This document shows, one piece after another, positions 27,157 to 35,740 of a stretch of 64,000 nt of DNA. Within the stretch, counting starts at the first letter, position 1. The number at the start of each line of letters is the position of its first letter. The position numbers and the translations under genes are program-made. The notes below the pieces were generated by a model, which did no database searches, was not told where the DNA came from, and was given only the letters and a program-made list of their open reading frames with translations. Source of the stretch: Phycisphaerae bacterium (GTDB lineage Bacteria > Planctomycetota > Phycisphaerae > UBA1845 > Fen-1342); contig JANQFV010000037.1 of NCBI GenBank assembly GCA_028277645.1, positions 186,001 to 250,000 on the forward strand, in the 5' to 3' direction.

Positions 27157-27996
27157 ATGCGAATCTGTTTCACGAGCGACCTGCACGGCAATCGAACGCT
27201 GTTCCAACAGCTCGAGGAACTACTTCGCCGCGAGACGCCCGACCTGCTGATCCTGGGGGGTGACCTGATGGCCGACGGCGCCATCGAAGACCCGGTCCAA
27301 TCCCAGATCGATTACGTCGAGCGCGAATTCATTCCGCTGCTCAAAGCCTGGAAGACGGCCAATCCCGCCCTGACGATCGCCTGCCTGCCAGGCAACCATG
27401 AGTGGAGTTGCACGCGCGACGTGCTGCGTGCGCAGCACGAAATGGGTACGCTCGCCCTGCTGGCGCACGATCGCGTCTGGGAGTTCAACGGCGTCAACTT
27501 CCTCGGGTACGGCTGTACACCGCCTACGCCCCACACCGTTAAGGACTTCGAACGCCTCGACATGCCGGACAGCCCGCCGACCGAGTTCGGCGGCGTCGTG
27601 TGGGATCCGGCGCACGACGAGACGCGCGACGCCGAGTTCGTAGATCACTTCGCACGCCAGCCGTCCCTGGCGGAGGAACTGTCCACGGCGGTGGAAGTGT
27701 CCGACCCCTGGATCTTCGTGGCCCACGCGCCGCCGATCGAGACCAAGCTCGACCGCCTGCCCGAGGTCTCATACCCCATTGGCTCGCGCGCCGTCCGCGA
27801 GTTCATCGAGCGCCGCCAGCCGCTGTGCAGCCTGCACGGCCACGTCCACGAATCGCCGCTGGTGACGAAGTCGTACACCGATCGGCTGGGCCGGACGCTG
27901 TGCATTAACCCAGGGCAGGGCCACGAACAACTGCACGCAGTGCTCTTCGACCCGGCTGCCCCGGCCGACACCTTGAAACACACGGTGTATTCGTGA
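27157..27996 (+). CDS. Calcineurin-like metallophosphoesterase
   Basis: 279 residues with the full dimetal motif series: SDLHGN (residues ~7-12), LGGDLMADG, LPGNHEW, VAHAPP and LHGHVHESP. The end NPGQGHEQLHAVLFD is typical of this family. The substrate (cyclic nucleotide, nucleotide or protein phosphate) is not given by the sequence. ATG 27157 is used; the upstream TTG at 27151 would add only two residues. The stop overlaps the aroK start (GTGA), so it belongs to the chain with aroK and the prepilin peptidase. Confidence 0.88.
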   Translation: MRICFTSDLHGNRTLFQQLEELLRRETPDLLILGGDLMADGAIEDPVQSQIDYVEREFIPLLKAWKTANPALTIACLPGNHEWSCTRDVLRAQHEMGTLALLAHDRVWEFNGVNFLGYGCTPPTPHTVKDFERLDMPDSPPTEFGGVVWDPAHDETRDAEFVDHFARQPSLAEELSTAVEVSDPWIFVAHAPPIETKLDRLPEVSYPIGSRAVREFIERRQPLCSLHGHVHESPLVTKSYTDRLGRTLCINPGQGHEQLHAVLFDPAAPADTLKHTVYS

Positions 27997-28565
27997 GCGC
28001 ACCGACCGAACGGGGGCAACAACGATCCAACAACATCCTGCTGATCGGATTCCGCGGCTGCGGCAAGAGCAGCATCGGCGCGCGTCTCGCGACGCGGTTG
28101 GACCGTTCGCTTTTCGATACGGACACGCTCGTAGAATCGCGCGCGGGAAAGACCATTCGCGAGATTTTTGCGGAAGACGGTGAACCGGCGTTTCGCACGC
28201 TCGAACGCGAAGCGATCGAAAGTCTACAGGATGACACTGACCACGTGATCAGCGTCGGCGGCGGTGCCGTCCTGCGCGAAGACAATCGCGCTCAACTTCG
28301 TGCATTGGGCACCTGCATCTGGCTTTCTGCGCCGGCAGACGAGCTGCTTCGCCGCACGTTGGCCGATCCGCGCAACGCCGAAACGCGCCCCCCACTTACG
28401 CCACTCGATGCGGAGACCGAGTTTCGCACCTTGCTCGCCGCGCGGGAACCGCTGTACGCTGCCCTCGCCGACCACGTAATCGACACCAGCGGGCACTCGC
28501 TCGACGAAGTCGTCGAGCGGATCATGACCGTGCTGCGAATTCACGAGACGCCCGACCGCCCATGA
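27993..28565 (+). CDS. aroK: Shikimate kinase
   Basis: Phosphorylates shikimate at the 3-OH with ATP in aromatic amino acid synthesis. Walker A is [15 protein letters not shown] (residues ~16-30); [18 protein letters not shown] binds shikimate through the Asp; [11 protein letters not shown] and a short lid follow. 190 residues. GTG start at 27993 overlaps the previous stop, and its own stop overlaps the next start as ATGA, a sign of translational coupling in both directions. No other aro gene is in the window. Confidence 0.94.
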   Translation: MSAPTERGQQRSNNILLIGFRGCGKSSIGARLATRLDRSLFDTDTLVESRAGKTIREIFAEDGEPAFRTLEREAIESLQDDTDHVISVGGGAVLREDNRAQLRALGTCIWLSAPADELLRRTLADPRNAETRPPLTPLDAETEFRTLLAAREPLYAALADHVIDTSGHSLDEVVERIMTVLRIHETPDRP

Positions 28566-30082
28566 TGCTGCACGTCGTCGTCGAGTTCTTCCTCTGGCTT
28601 ACCGGCCTGTGCGTCGGCAGCTTCCTGAACGTGGTGATCTACCGCCTGCCGGCGGGACTCTCGATCGGCAAACCGGTCCGCTCGTTCTGCCCGCGCTGCC
28701 GCACCGAGATCGCCTGGTTCGACAACGTCCCGGTCCTGAGTTGGCTGTTGCTCGGCGGACGCTGCCGCACGTGTCGCACGCAGATTTCGGTGCAATACCC
28801 GCTCGTTGAGGTGCTCACGGGCCTCGTATTCGTCCTCGTCTACCACCTCCTGTTCGTAGCCCAAGCTCGCGCTGGTGTTCCCGACGCCACACTGCCCGGC
28901 GACCTCCCACTGCTGCTGCTCTGGCTGACGCTCGCCGCCGGCATGATCGCCTGCTCTGCAATGGACATCGTCTCCTACATGGTCGACGTCCGCATAACAC
29001 TCGTGCTTGTCGTAGCTGGACTGATTCTGCACGGCGCCTGGCCGCGCTCCGAAATGTTCGAGGTCACCGCGTCCGGCGCCGGAGTTGCAGCCGGAATGCT
29101 CATGCTCGTCGTGAGCACGATTATGCTGTGGCGCGCCAGCCCAACCGAGTTGGACGACGACGGCGCAGCGCATTCCGCTCCGGTCGCTGACGCCGATAAC
29201 ATCGACACCCACTACACCGAATCGACACTCACCCGCTTCGGCGGCCTCGTACTGGTCGTCTGCTGCCTGCTTGCCCCCGCAGCGCTCGTCCTGCTGCGCT
29301 GGCGCCTGATCACGCCGACCGGTGCCGATCACGACCTGATCGCCCTTGCCTGCCTGCTGCTGCTCTTCCTGATCATCGCCCTCATCGGTGGACAGCAGCG
29401 CGAGGCCGACGCCGAGATTCATGAAGTCATCGAGGAAGAGCAACCGGCCGCCCGCCGCACGGCACTGGCCGAATTGCTTTGGCTGACGCCAATCATCATC
29501 GCTGGCATCCTGGCCGTAGCCGGTGTTCTTTACGTCGACACTGCCGGCGCCGTCTGGCGCGTGATGCTCGGCGCGTCTCCCGGCTACGACTTCGCACCGT
29601 GGGCGGGCATCTGTTACGCCGCCTTCGGCGCGATGGTCGGTGCCGCCGCCGGCTGGGCACTGCGTATCGTCTTCACCCTCGCGTTCGGTCGGGAGGCTTT
29701 CGGCACCGGCGACATCTATATCCTCGCCGCGGCCGGCGCCACCGGCGGCTGGGACATCGCCCTGCTCGGATTGCTGCTCTCAATCGGTGTAGCACTCGTG
29801 GGCTGGATCATCGGCCTTGCGCTAAAGAGCACCGCCATGATCCCATTCGGCCCGTGGCTCGCAATCGGCTTTGTGCTCGCCCTGTACTGCAATCACGCTG
29901 CGGTGCGAATTGCGGGGGAATACGGCACGAATATCCGTTATGCCTGGGAGCGCCAGCCCGCACTGGTAATGGCCGGCGTAGGATTGCTGCTGGTCGCTAC
30001 CGCTGCCGCGATGATTCTCGCACGACTCGTCCGGCAATGGGCCCTGCCCGATACAGATGCTGCTGGCTCCGATGACGCGTAA
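28562..30082 (+). CDS. Prepilin peptidase (A24 family), enlarged
   Basis: Membrane aspartyl protease that cleaves type IV pilin leaders. [12 protein letters not shown] at residues ~19-30 and the two CxxC pairs in [20 protein letters not shown] and [12 protein letters not shown] (residues ~43-77) form the N-terminal zinc/methylase region; catalytic Asp residues are in [11 protein letters not shown] (~134) and in [20 protein letters not shown] (~383). The family is normally 230-300 residues; here a ~200-residue stretch with extra helices and a charged loop ([20 protein letters not shown]) separates the two Asp motifs. It shares ATGA with aroK. The natural substrates would include the Flp pilins encoded at 22.8-23.3 kb. 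Confidence 0.87.
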   Translation: MMLHVVVEFFLWLTGLCVGSFLNVVIYRLPAGLSIGKPVRSFCPRCRTEIAWFDNVPVLSWLLLGGRCRTCRTQISVQYPLVEVLTGLVFVLVYHLLFVAQARAGVPDATLPGDLPLLLLWLTLAAGMIACSAMDIVSYMVDVRITLVLVVAGLILHGAWPRSEMFEVTASGAGVAAGMLMLVVSTIMLWRASPTELDDDGAAHSAPVADADNIDTHYTESTLTRFGGLVLVVCCLLAPAALVLLRWRLITPTGADHDLIALACLLLLFLIIALIGGQQREADAEIHEVIEEEQPAARRTALAELLWLTPIIIAGILAVAGVLYVDTAGAVWRVMLGASPGYDFAPWAGICYAAFGAMVGAAAGWALRIVFTLAFGREAFGTGDIYILAAAGATGGWDIALLGLLLSIGVALVGWIIGLALKSTAMIPFGPWLAIGFVLALYCNHAAVRIAGEYGTNIRYAWERQPALVMAGVGLLLVATAAAMILARLVRQWALPDTDAAGSDDA

Positions 30083-30133
30083 TTCGTATGCTGCACATAT
30101 GGACGCCACGTTTGTAATGACACGGAGGTCAGC

Positions 30134-30976
30134 ATGAACAACAGTCCGATCGCAGTGTTTGACTCCGGGCTTGGCGGGCTCTCCGTCGTCCGTCATCTCC
30201 GGCAACTCCTCCCCAGCGAGAACCTGGTCTACTTCGGCGACACCGCCCGCGTACCGTATGGCATCAAGTCGCGTCCGACCGTCGCGCAGTTCGCGCTCGA
30301 GCTGGCCGGCTTCACGATGCAGTTCGACCCCAAGCTCATCGTCGCCGCCTGCAACACCGCCAGCGCACTCGCGCTCGACGAACTAGAGCGCGAGCTGCCG
30401 GTTCCCGTCATCGGCGTCGTCAACCCGGGCGCTCTGGCAGCCGTTCGGTTGGCGCATCAGGAGTCGATCGCGGTCATCGGTACGGAGGCGACCATCAACA
30501 GCGGTTCCTACGTTCGCGCCATCCGCACCATCTCACCCGAGCAGAATGTCGAGTCGCAGCCCTGCCCGCTGTTTGTGCCACTGGTCGAAGAGGGCCGCGC
30601 ATGCGACGACCCGATCGTGCAACTGACTGTGGCTACCTACCTAGAACCGCTCAAGCAGCGCGACGTGCGCGTCGTCGTGCTCGGCTGCACACACTACCCG
30701 CTGCTACGTGACGCGATCGCCGCCTATCTGGGGTCGGATGTACACATCGTCGACAGCGGGCGCGAAACCTCGCTTGCCGTGCGCGAGCACCTCGCCCGCA
30801 ACGGTTCCTTGTCCTCACACAACGTCCCCGGTAGCATGAGTTGTTTCGTGAGCGACAATCCACAACGTTTTCGACGGATTGGCTCGCGATTCCTGGATGA
30901 GCCCATTGACGATGTGGAACTGGTCGAGCCGGAACGGTACGTCAACGTCGCCCGCCTCCCGAGCGCGCTGCGCTGA
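30134..30976 (+). CDS. murI: Glutamate racemase
   Basis: Makes D-glutamate for peptidoglycan. AVFDSGLGGLSVVRHL at the N-terminus, YFGDTARVPYG, AACNTASALAL with one catalytic Cys (residue ~74) and LGCTHYPLLRDAIA with the other (residue ~183) are all family signatures. 280 residues. GGAGG lies five bases before the ATG at 30134. The presence of murI fits reports that many Planctomycetota do make peptidoglycan. Confidence 0.96.
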   Translation: MNNSPIAVFDSGLGGLSVVRHLRQLLPSENLVYFGDTARVPYGIKSRPTVAQFALELAGFTMQFDPKLIVAACNTASALALDELERELPVPVIGVVNPGALAAVRLAHQESIAVIGTEATINSGSYVRAIRTISPEQNVESQPCPLFVPLVEEGRACDDPIVQLTVATYLEPLKQRDVRVVVLGCTHYPLLRDAIAAYLGSDVHIVDSGRETSLAVREHLARNGSLSSHNVPGSMSCFVSDNPQRFRRIGSRFLDEPIDDVELVEPERYVNVARLPSALR

Positions 30977-31838
30977 TCTGCGGCATGCCACCCTCCGTTG
31001 GTCGCCTCTCGGGCTTATCGCCGCAAGCATATTCTCGCTGGCATTGTTTCCGGGCTGCACCGGCGGCCAGACGGACATGGCACTCGACGCTGCGGTCAAG
31101 CGTCTGTTCACCGGCGGTCGCTCGCCGCAGCAGGAGATGCTGCGCGCCGTCTCCTCCGAAGACCCCGACGAACGCCGCGCCGCAGTCGCCCGCGTGGCGT
31201 CCAGCCGCAAGTACCGCGAGGAGTGGGCGATCAAGGGCTTCGTTGCGATCGCATTGCTCGAAAGCGAGCCGCAGGTGCGCTGCGTCGCGATTCGCGCTCT
31301 GGCCCGCGTCGATGACCCGCGCGCGCCCGAGACGATGCTGAAAATTCTGAACCACGAGGACTATCCGCCACGCGAAGTCTGGCCGCCCACGCCCGTCGTC
31401 CGCTGGGACGCGACCGAGGCGCTCGCCGAACTGGCCGAACGAAATGTGCCCGACGAAACGCAGCGTACGCAAGTGCTCGATACGTTCATCGAGCGGCTCA
31501 CCGTCGACACCGATCGGCACGCCCGCATGGCGGCGGCGAAGGGTCTGCGCTACTTCCAGGACCTGGTTGCGGTCCGCGCGCTGATCGCCGGCCTGCGCGA
31601 CGACGACTTTGCCGTGGTCCATGCTTGCGAGGCCTCGCTCGTCCACCTGACCGGCCGTACGCACCACGGCAGTGACCTGGCCTGGGAAGAGTGGCTGACC
31701 GCGAACCAGGACGCCCCCTTCGCCCACGCCGGCGAGATCCCCCCCTCGCGCGAACCGCTCTACACCACACGCTGGGGCAAGGCCATGTACGACACCAAAG
31801 AGGTCGTCGATTTCCTCTGGCCCGGCAGCGACGACTAA
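30912..31838 (+). CDS. HEAT-repeat lipoprotein, function unknown
   Basis: About 308 residues. The hydrophobic stretch PLGLIAASIFSLALFPGCTG is a lipoprotein signal. The mature protein is helical with HEAT-like units (EDPDERRAAVARVASSRKYR, PQVRCVAIRALARVDDPRAP, RHARMAAAKGLRYFQDLVAV) suited to protein binding. The start is uncertain: no ATG, GTG or TTG occurs between the murI stop and the signal, so the ATG at 30912, inside murI by 65 bases, is used; a CTG at 30978 is the alternative. A palindromic repeat follows the stop directly. Confidence 0.7.
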   Translation: MWNWSSRNGTSTSPASRARCADLRHATLRWSPLGLIAASIFSLALFPGCTGGQTDMALDAAVKRLFTGGRSPQQEMLRAVSSEDPDERRAAVARVASSRKYREEWAIKGFVAIALLESEPQVRCVAIRALARVDDPRAPETMLKILNHEDYPPREVWPPTPVVRWDATEALAELAERNVPDETQRTQVLDTFIERLTVDTDRHARMAAAKGLRYFQDLVAVRALIAGLRDDDFAVVHACEASLVHLTGRTHHGSDLAWEEWLTANQDAPFAHAGEIPPSREPLYTTRWGKAMYDTKEVVDFLWPGSDD

Positions 31839-31840
31839 AC

Positions 31841-31878
31841 TCCCCTCCCTGGCAGGGAGGGGCTGGGGGAGGGTCGAG
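31841..31878. repeat. CCCTCCC palindrome, intergenic copy
   Basis: CCCCTCCCTGGCAGGGAGGG forms a 9-base perfect hairpin directly after the HEAT-protein stop, followed by GCTGGGGGAGGGTCGAGCA. The copy at 33437-33475 inside the pgeF-like gene is the same element with the loop GGC changed to CCC and AAGGGGGAGGGTAGAGCA behind it. Confidence 0.75.
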
Positions 31879-31890
31879 CAAACTCACAAC

Positions 31891-31913
31891 GTGCCACTGC
31901 CCTTGAGCAGTGG
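31891..31913. repeat. GTGCCACTGC palindrome, copy a
   Basis: GTGCCACTGCCCTTGAGCAG followed by TGG; CCACTGC pairs with GCAGTGG. Same family as 45715-45739, 48562-48627 and 61726-61785. It lies in the gap before the dehydrogenase gene. Confidence 0.7.
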
Positions 31914-31947
31914 ACTTGCGCGGCACAAATATGGCAAGGGCGCAAAG

Positions 31948-32919
31948 TTGCACGCACTGGTACTAACTGACGACAACTCCGCTCCCCTCCATTACACCAC
32001 CAACCACCCCGAACCAACACCATCTTCCAGCGAAGTCCTAATCCGTGTAGACCTCGCCGGCATCTGCGCCACCGACCTCGAACTCGCCCGCGGCTACATG
32101 GGTTTCCAGGGCGTCCCCGGCCATGAATTCGTCGGCACCGTTATCGAAGGCCCCGCTGACCTCCTCAACACCCGCGTAGTCGGCGAGATCAACTACCCCT
32201 GCGGCACCTGCCCGACTTGTCGCGCCGGCCACGGCAACCACTGCCCGACCCGCACGGTCCTAGGCATCGCTGGCCGCGACGGCGCCCTTGCCGAGTTCCT
32301 CACACTCCCCACGGCCAACTGCCACCCCGTCCCCGACAGTTTCTCCAACGAACAGGCCGTCTTCGCCGAACCGCTCGCCGCCGCCGTCCATGTGCTCGAC
32401 GCCGCAAACATCAACGCCAACACGCGCGTTACCCTCCTCGGCACCGGTCGTCTCGGCCTGCTCACCGCCCAAGTGCTCGCAACCACCGGCTGCCATCCCC
32501 GCGTCGTCGGACGGAACCCTATCACACTGCGCTGGTGCGCCGACCACGGCCTGGACGCAACGCCCGTCGATCAGCTCACCATCGCCGCCGACCGCGATGT
32601 CGTCGTCGACTGCACCGGCACGCCCGACGGTCTGCGCCTCGCGCTCCAGCTCTGCCGCCCGCTCGGCACGCTCGTGCTCAAGAGCACCTACGCCGACCCC
32701 GCGCCGCTCGACCTCGCACCGATCGTCATCCACGAGATCAACGTCGTCGGCAACCGCTGCGGCGATTTCGCACCCGCCCTCGACCTGCTCGCCGCCGGTC
32801 GCATCAACACCGCCGACCTGATCAGTGCCACGTACCCGCTGGCCGACGGCGTCGCCGCCTTCGACGCCGCCCAGCAACCCGACAACATCAAAGTCCTCCT
32901 CGACCCGCACGCGTCATGA
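31948..32919 (+). CDS. Zinc-dependent medium-chain alcohol dehydrogenase family protein
   Basis: 323 residues. Catalytic zinc ligands: Cys in LAGICATDLEL and His in GVPGHEFVG; structural zinc: four Cys in YPCGTCPTCRAGHGNHC. The NAD-binding fold begins VTLLGTGRLGLLTAQVL (residues ~165-180). VVDCTGTPDGLRLALQL is also typical. The best start is TTG at 31948 (LHALVLTDD, aligning with the family N-terminus and preceded by AAGGGCG); the reading frame extends back to 31891, but that part is the palindromic repeat. Its stop overlaps the next start (ATGA). The substrate is unknown; threonine- or sorbitol-dehydrogenase-like activities are possible. Confidence 0.87.
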   Translation: MHALVLTDDNSAPLHYTTNHPEPTPSSSEVLIRVDLAGICATDLELARGYMGFQGVPGHEFVGTVIEGPADLLNTRVVGEINYPCGTCPTCRAGHGNHCPTRTVLGIAGRDGALAEFLTLPTANCHPVPDSFSNEQAVFAEPLAAAVHVLDAANINANTRVTLLGTGRLGLLTAQVLATTGCHPRVVGRNPITLRWCADHGLDATPVDQLTIAADRDVVVDCTGTPDGLRLALQLCRPLGTLVLKSTYADPAPLDLAPIVIHEINVVGNRCGDFAPALDLLAAGRINTADLISATYPLADGVAAFDAAQQPDNIKVLLDPHAS

Positions 32920-33779
32920 TGGACTACACCACCATCAACGACCGTCGCTACGCGCAATTCGCCCGACTGTGCACACTGCCCGGCCTCACGCACGCCTTCG
33001 CCACGCGCCCGCTCGACGTCTCGCCTCGCGTCGACCAGCGCTACGCCGAACGTGCCGCGCGTCGGGCACAGATGGCCCGCGACTGGTCGCTCGACGCCGC
33101 CAGAGTCCACCACTGCGTCCAGATCCACCAAACGAAGATCGCCATCATCGACGACACCACCCAGCCCGGCGGACACGAAGGCTACGACGCGCTGGTCACC
33201 AACCTGGCCCAGACGCCATTGATGACCTTCTCCGCCGACTGCCCGCTCGTGCTGCTGTACGACCCGCGCCGCCGCGTGCTCGGCCTCGCCCACGCCAGTT
33301 GGCGTTGCACCACCGCCCAGCTCGTCCGCCGCTTGGTCGACACCATGACCACTCACTACGACTGCGCCCCCACCAACCTCCAAGCCGGCATAGGCCCCGG
33401 CGCCGGCCCCTGCTGCTACGAGGTCGGTCAATTAACCCCCCTCCCTCCCAGGGAGGGGAAGGGGGAGGGTAGAGCACTCAACTCTCAAACGCCCCCCTCT
33501 CCCAACCTCTCCCCCAAGGGGGAGAGGGGTTTCACGAACGAAGTCTACCAAGCCGCCCACGGCATCCCCCGCCGCGACGATCACTTCACGCAACGCGACG
33601 GCGGTCTATACTTCGACCTCTGGCAGGCCAATGCCGCCCAGCTCGCCGCCGCCGGCGTGCCGCACGAGAACATCGAGCTGGCCGAGGTCTGCACGATGTG
33701 CAACACCGACATCTTCTACTCGTTTCGTCGCGAGGGTACCGGCTGCGGACACTTCGGTCTGCTCGCCGCACTCACATAG
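32916..33779 (+). CDS. YfiH/PgeF-like laccase-domain protein with an in-frame repeat insertion
   Basis: Multicopper-like fold now known as purine nucleoside phosphorylase/peptidoglycan editing factor. VQIHQTKIAIID, SADCPLVLLYD, GLAHASWRCT, GIGPGAGPCCYEVG and the C-terminal CTMCNTDIFYSFRREGTGCG are all family motifs with the zinc-binding Cys/His set. Between CCYEVG and NEVYQAAHG, where the family has no gap, ~36 residues (QLTPLPPREGKGEGRALNSQ then TPPSPNLSPKGERGFT) are encoded by two palindromic repeats without breaking the frame. Total 287 residues. Overlaps the dehydrogenase stop. The insertion falls on the surface side just after the active-site strand, so activity is uncertain. Confidence 0.88.
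   Translation: MMDYTTINDRRYAQFARLCTLPGLTHAFATRPLDVSPRVDQRYAERAARRAQMARDWSLDAARVHHCVQIHQTKIAIIDDTTQPGGHEGYDALVTNLAQTPLMTFSADCPLVLLYDPRRRVLGLAHASWRCTTAQLVRRLVDTMTTHYDCAPTNLQAGIGPGAGPCCYEVGQLTPLPPREGKGEGRALNSQTPPSPNLSPKGERGFTNEVYQAAHGIPRRDDHFTQRDGGLYFDLWQANAAQLAAAGVPHENIELAEVCTMCNTDIFYSFRREGTGCGHFGLLAALT
33431..33535. repeat. Twin palindrome inserted in a coding sequence
   Basis: First hairpin CCCCTCCCTCCCAGGGAGGG (33440 region) plus the trailing GGGGGAGGGTAGAGCA matches the intergenic element at 31841. Second hairpin CCTCTCCCCCAAGGGGGAGA with GGGG (about 33507-33530). Together ~105 bases, a multiple of three in effect, so the gene remains open. Confidence 0.8.
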
Positions 33780-33788
33780 ACCAGCCGG

Positions 33789-35138
33789 ATGCAAGAGCGC
33801 AAACCCAAACTCCTGTTCGAAGATCGCCCAGTCGCCACCCCACCAACCCACCTCTGGCGTGGCCTGCTGATCGTCCTGCTCCTCTTCGCCGGAACGCGCC
33901 TCGTCACCTGGATCGGAGCCTATCACGGCGCGTGGACGCTCTTCCGCATCGAGCACCAGATCGACCCGCCGCTCGAACAGCACATCCCCGAGCTGGAAGA
34001 CCAGTTCGTCCAGGGCTCCGGCCCCGAATTCGAGACCGCCACCGATCTGCTCGTCGACTTTATGCCGCTCTGCCGCTTCGACGGCATCCACTACAAGTCC
34101 ATCATCGAGGGCGGGTACCAGTACACCCCGCCGCCGCCCGGCACGACCGACCGCCGCGAACTCGAGCAGAACATCGCCTTCTTCCCGCTCTACCCCCTGC
34201 TCGTGAAACCGTTCACCGCCTTCCTCACCACCCACGCGGCGATGATCCTCGTCACGCACCTGTGCACGCTCACCGCCGCCGTGCTGATCTTCCTCTGGAT
34301 TCGCCGGCGAATCGACCAACCGGTCGCACTCTGCACCGTCGCAATCACCCTCTGCTGGCCGGCGTCGGTCTATTACAGCTTCGCCTACGCCGAAGCCGTC
34401 ACGCTCGTCACCTGCGTCATCGCACTCTGGCTGATCGACGCCCGCAAATGGTGGGCGGCGGCGATCGTCTGCGGCCTGGTAACCGCGTCGCGCCCGACTG
34501 CGCTCGCGATCGTAGGCGTGCTCGCACTGACCTACTGGTTGCTCACCGACCTGCCGCGCGGCAAGCGCGTCACGCGCCTGATGCTGCTGTGTGTCATCGG
34601 CGGCGCGGGAATCGCGGGCTATGCGCTGTATCTGACGATCGAGTTCGGCTCGCCGTTCGTGTACTTCGCGAACTTCAAGGCCGGCTGGGTGCCGGAGCAT
34701 CGGCGGGCCGACTGGTTGGCATTTCTGACGCTGACGCCGGTGTGGGAGCAATTCAAGTACTTCCGCGATCTGGTCGCGTTCGCCCCGCCGGTGGGCCTGC
34801 TCAACGCGCCGAACACGCTGATGTGGAACATGCCGCTGAACCTCTTCGTGCTGTTCCTCAGCCTGGCCGGCCTGCGGCGTGTGCCGGCCAGCTTCCGCCC
34901 GCTGCTGGCCCTGGGCCCGCTGATCTTCCTGCACGCCTACATCGCCGGCGGCGGCGCCAAGTTCGGCATAGAACCCATCGCCCGCTACACGGCGGTAGCC
35001 ATCCCCGCGTTCGTCGTGCTGGCCGCGTGGATGATCCGCGAGTGGCGCCCGGCCCCCCGCACGGCCGTCTTCGTCTTCTTCGTCTTAATCCAAGCCGCCT
35101 GGGCCTACCGCTTCGGACTGCGCGAGTGGTCGGGGTAA
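33789..35138 (+). CDS. PIG-V-like mannosyltransferase family membrane protein
   Basis: 449 residues, about nine membrane helices. The large first loop ends FDGIHYKSIIEGGYQYTPPP and then NIAFFPLYPLLVKP, which is the signature of PIG-V/GPI-mannosyltransferase-II-like bacterial proteins (DG.WY..IA..GY, FFPLYP); FAYAEAVTLVTCVIALWL and TASRPTALAIVG also fit. Polyprenyl-phosphate-mannose is the expected donor. ATG 33789 lies nine bases after the preceding stop, so it is probably in the same transcript. Confidence 0.82.
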   Translation: MQERKPKLLFEDRPVATPPTHLWRGLLIVLLLFAGTRLVTWIGAYHGAWTLFRIEHQIDPPLEQHIPELEDQFVQGSGPEFETATDLLVDFMPLCRFDGIHYKSIIEGGYQYTPPPPGTTDRRELEQNIAFFPLYPLLVKPFTAFLTTHAAMILVTHLCTLTAAVLIFLWIRRRIDQPVALCTVAITLCWPASVYYSFAYAEAVTLVTCVIALWLIDARKWWAAAIVCGLVTASRPTALAIVGVLALTYWLLTDLPRGKRVTRLMLLCVIGGAGIAGYALYLTIEFGSPFVYFANFKAGWVPEHRRADWLAFLTLTPVWEQFKYFRDLVAFAPPVGLLNAPNTLMWNMPLNLFVLFLSLAGLRRVPASFRPLLALGPLIFLHAYIAGGGAKFGIEPIARYTAVAIPAFVVLAAWMIREWRPAPRTAVFVFFVLIQAAWAYRFGLREWSG

Positions 35139-35740
35139 GGGGCGGCGATTCGCAGATCGTCAGCCCATAAAACCGATGGCGCTGCCACGCACAGGGAAGG
35201 GTATCAAGAGTCTCATGTTGCGCGTACACGGTTTGATACTCTTGGGGGGGACAGAGGGTAGAGCAGTTGAGCAGGGGAACAGGTGAGTACGTGGGAACGT
35301 GGGAAAGGGCGGCGCGGGGACGGCGGGCGGGACGGTGGTCAGGGCGTGTGCGGCGGGGCATGATAGCAGTCTCGGTCGCTGGGGTTGTGCGGGCAAGGCG
35401 TGGGGCGGGATTGTTGGGCTGAGACGGTGTTTGGTGGGGTTTGATGCAGGGGGCGTGGGGTCGGGGGGATTGAGGGTTGAGGATTGTTGAATCGGGGCAC
35501 AAACGCGCGGCGCCGCGTTGCCAGTCGAACGGTCGTGCCTGTGTTCGCGTGGGGGCGTAGACTGACCGGCAGAAAATGATCGCTGACCGCGCAATTCGCG
35601 ACTTGCAATGATCGCGCGGGCTCGTTCCGACCGTCTCAAATGACGCTTCAATTACCGGCGTGACAACGGTACACTGGGATCAGTGGCGGGACACTGCACT
35701 GCTGACTAAACACCCGGTACCCCGCCGCGGGAGGACTGGC
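35139..35740. other. 600-base gap with a G-rich tract and one dispersed repeat
   Basis: No gene is supported here. Bases ~35281-35510 are strongly G-biased on the plus strand (runs such as GGGGGG and GGTGGGG, very few C). Bases 35531-35590 (GGTCGTGCCTGTGTTCGCGT...) match 37551-37610 at most positions. A segment near 35190-35250 contains TATCAAGAGTCTCATG and TTTGATACTCTTGG in partial inverted relation. The only regulatory element assigned is the Shine-Dalgarno of the next gene. Confidence 0.5.
35531..35590. repeat. 60-bp dispersed repeat, copy 1
   Basis: GGTCGTGCCTGTGTTCGCGT, then GGGGGCGTAGACTGACCGGC and AGAAAATGATCGCTGACCGC, aligns with 37551-37610 with about 75-80% identity by eye. The two copies flank the beta-helix gene in direct orientation. 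Confidence 0.6.

Noticed and set aside
33606..34934. Open frame of 442 codons on the minus strand
   Set aside because: Antisense to the PgeF-like and PIG-V-like genes; composition typical of shadow frames.
34858..35502. Minus-strand frame across 35.1-35.5 kb
   Set aside because: Proline-rich translation of a G-rich tract with no start signal or domain.
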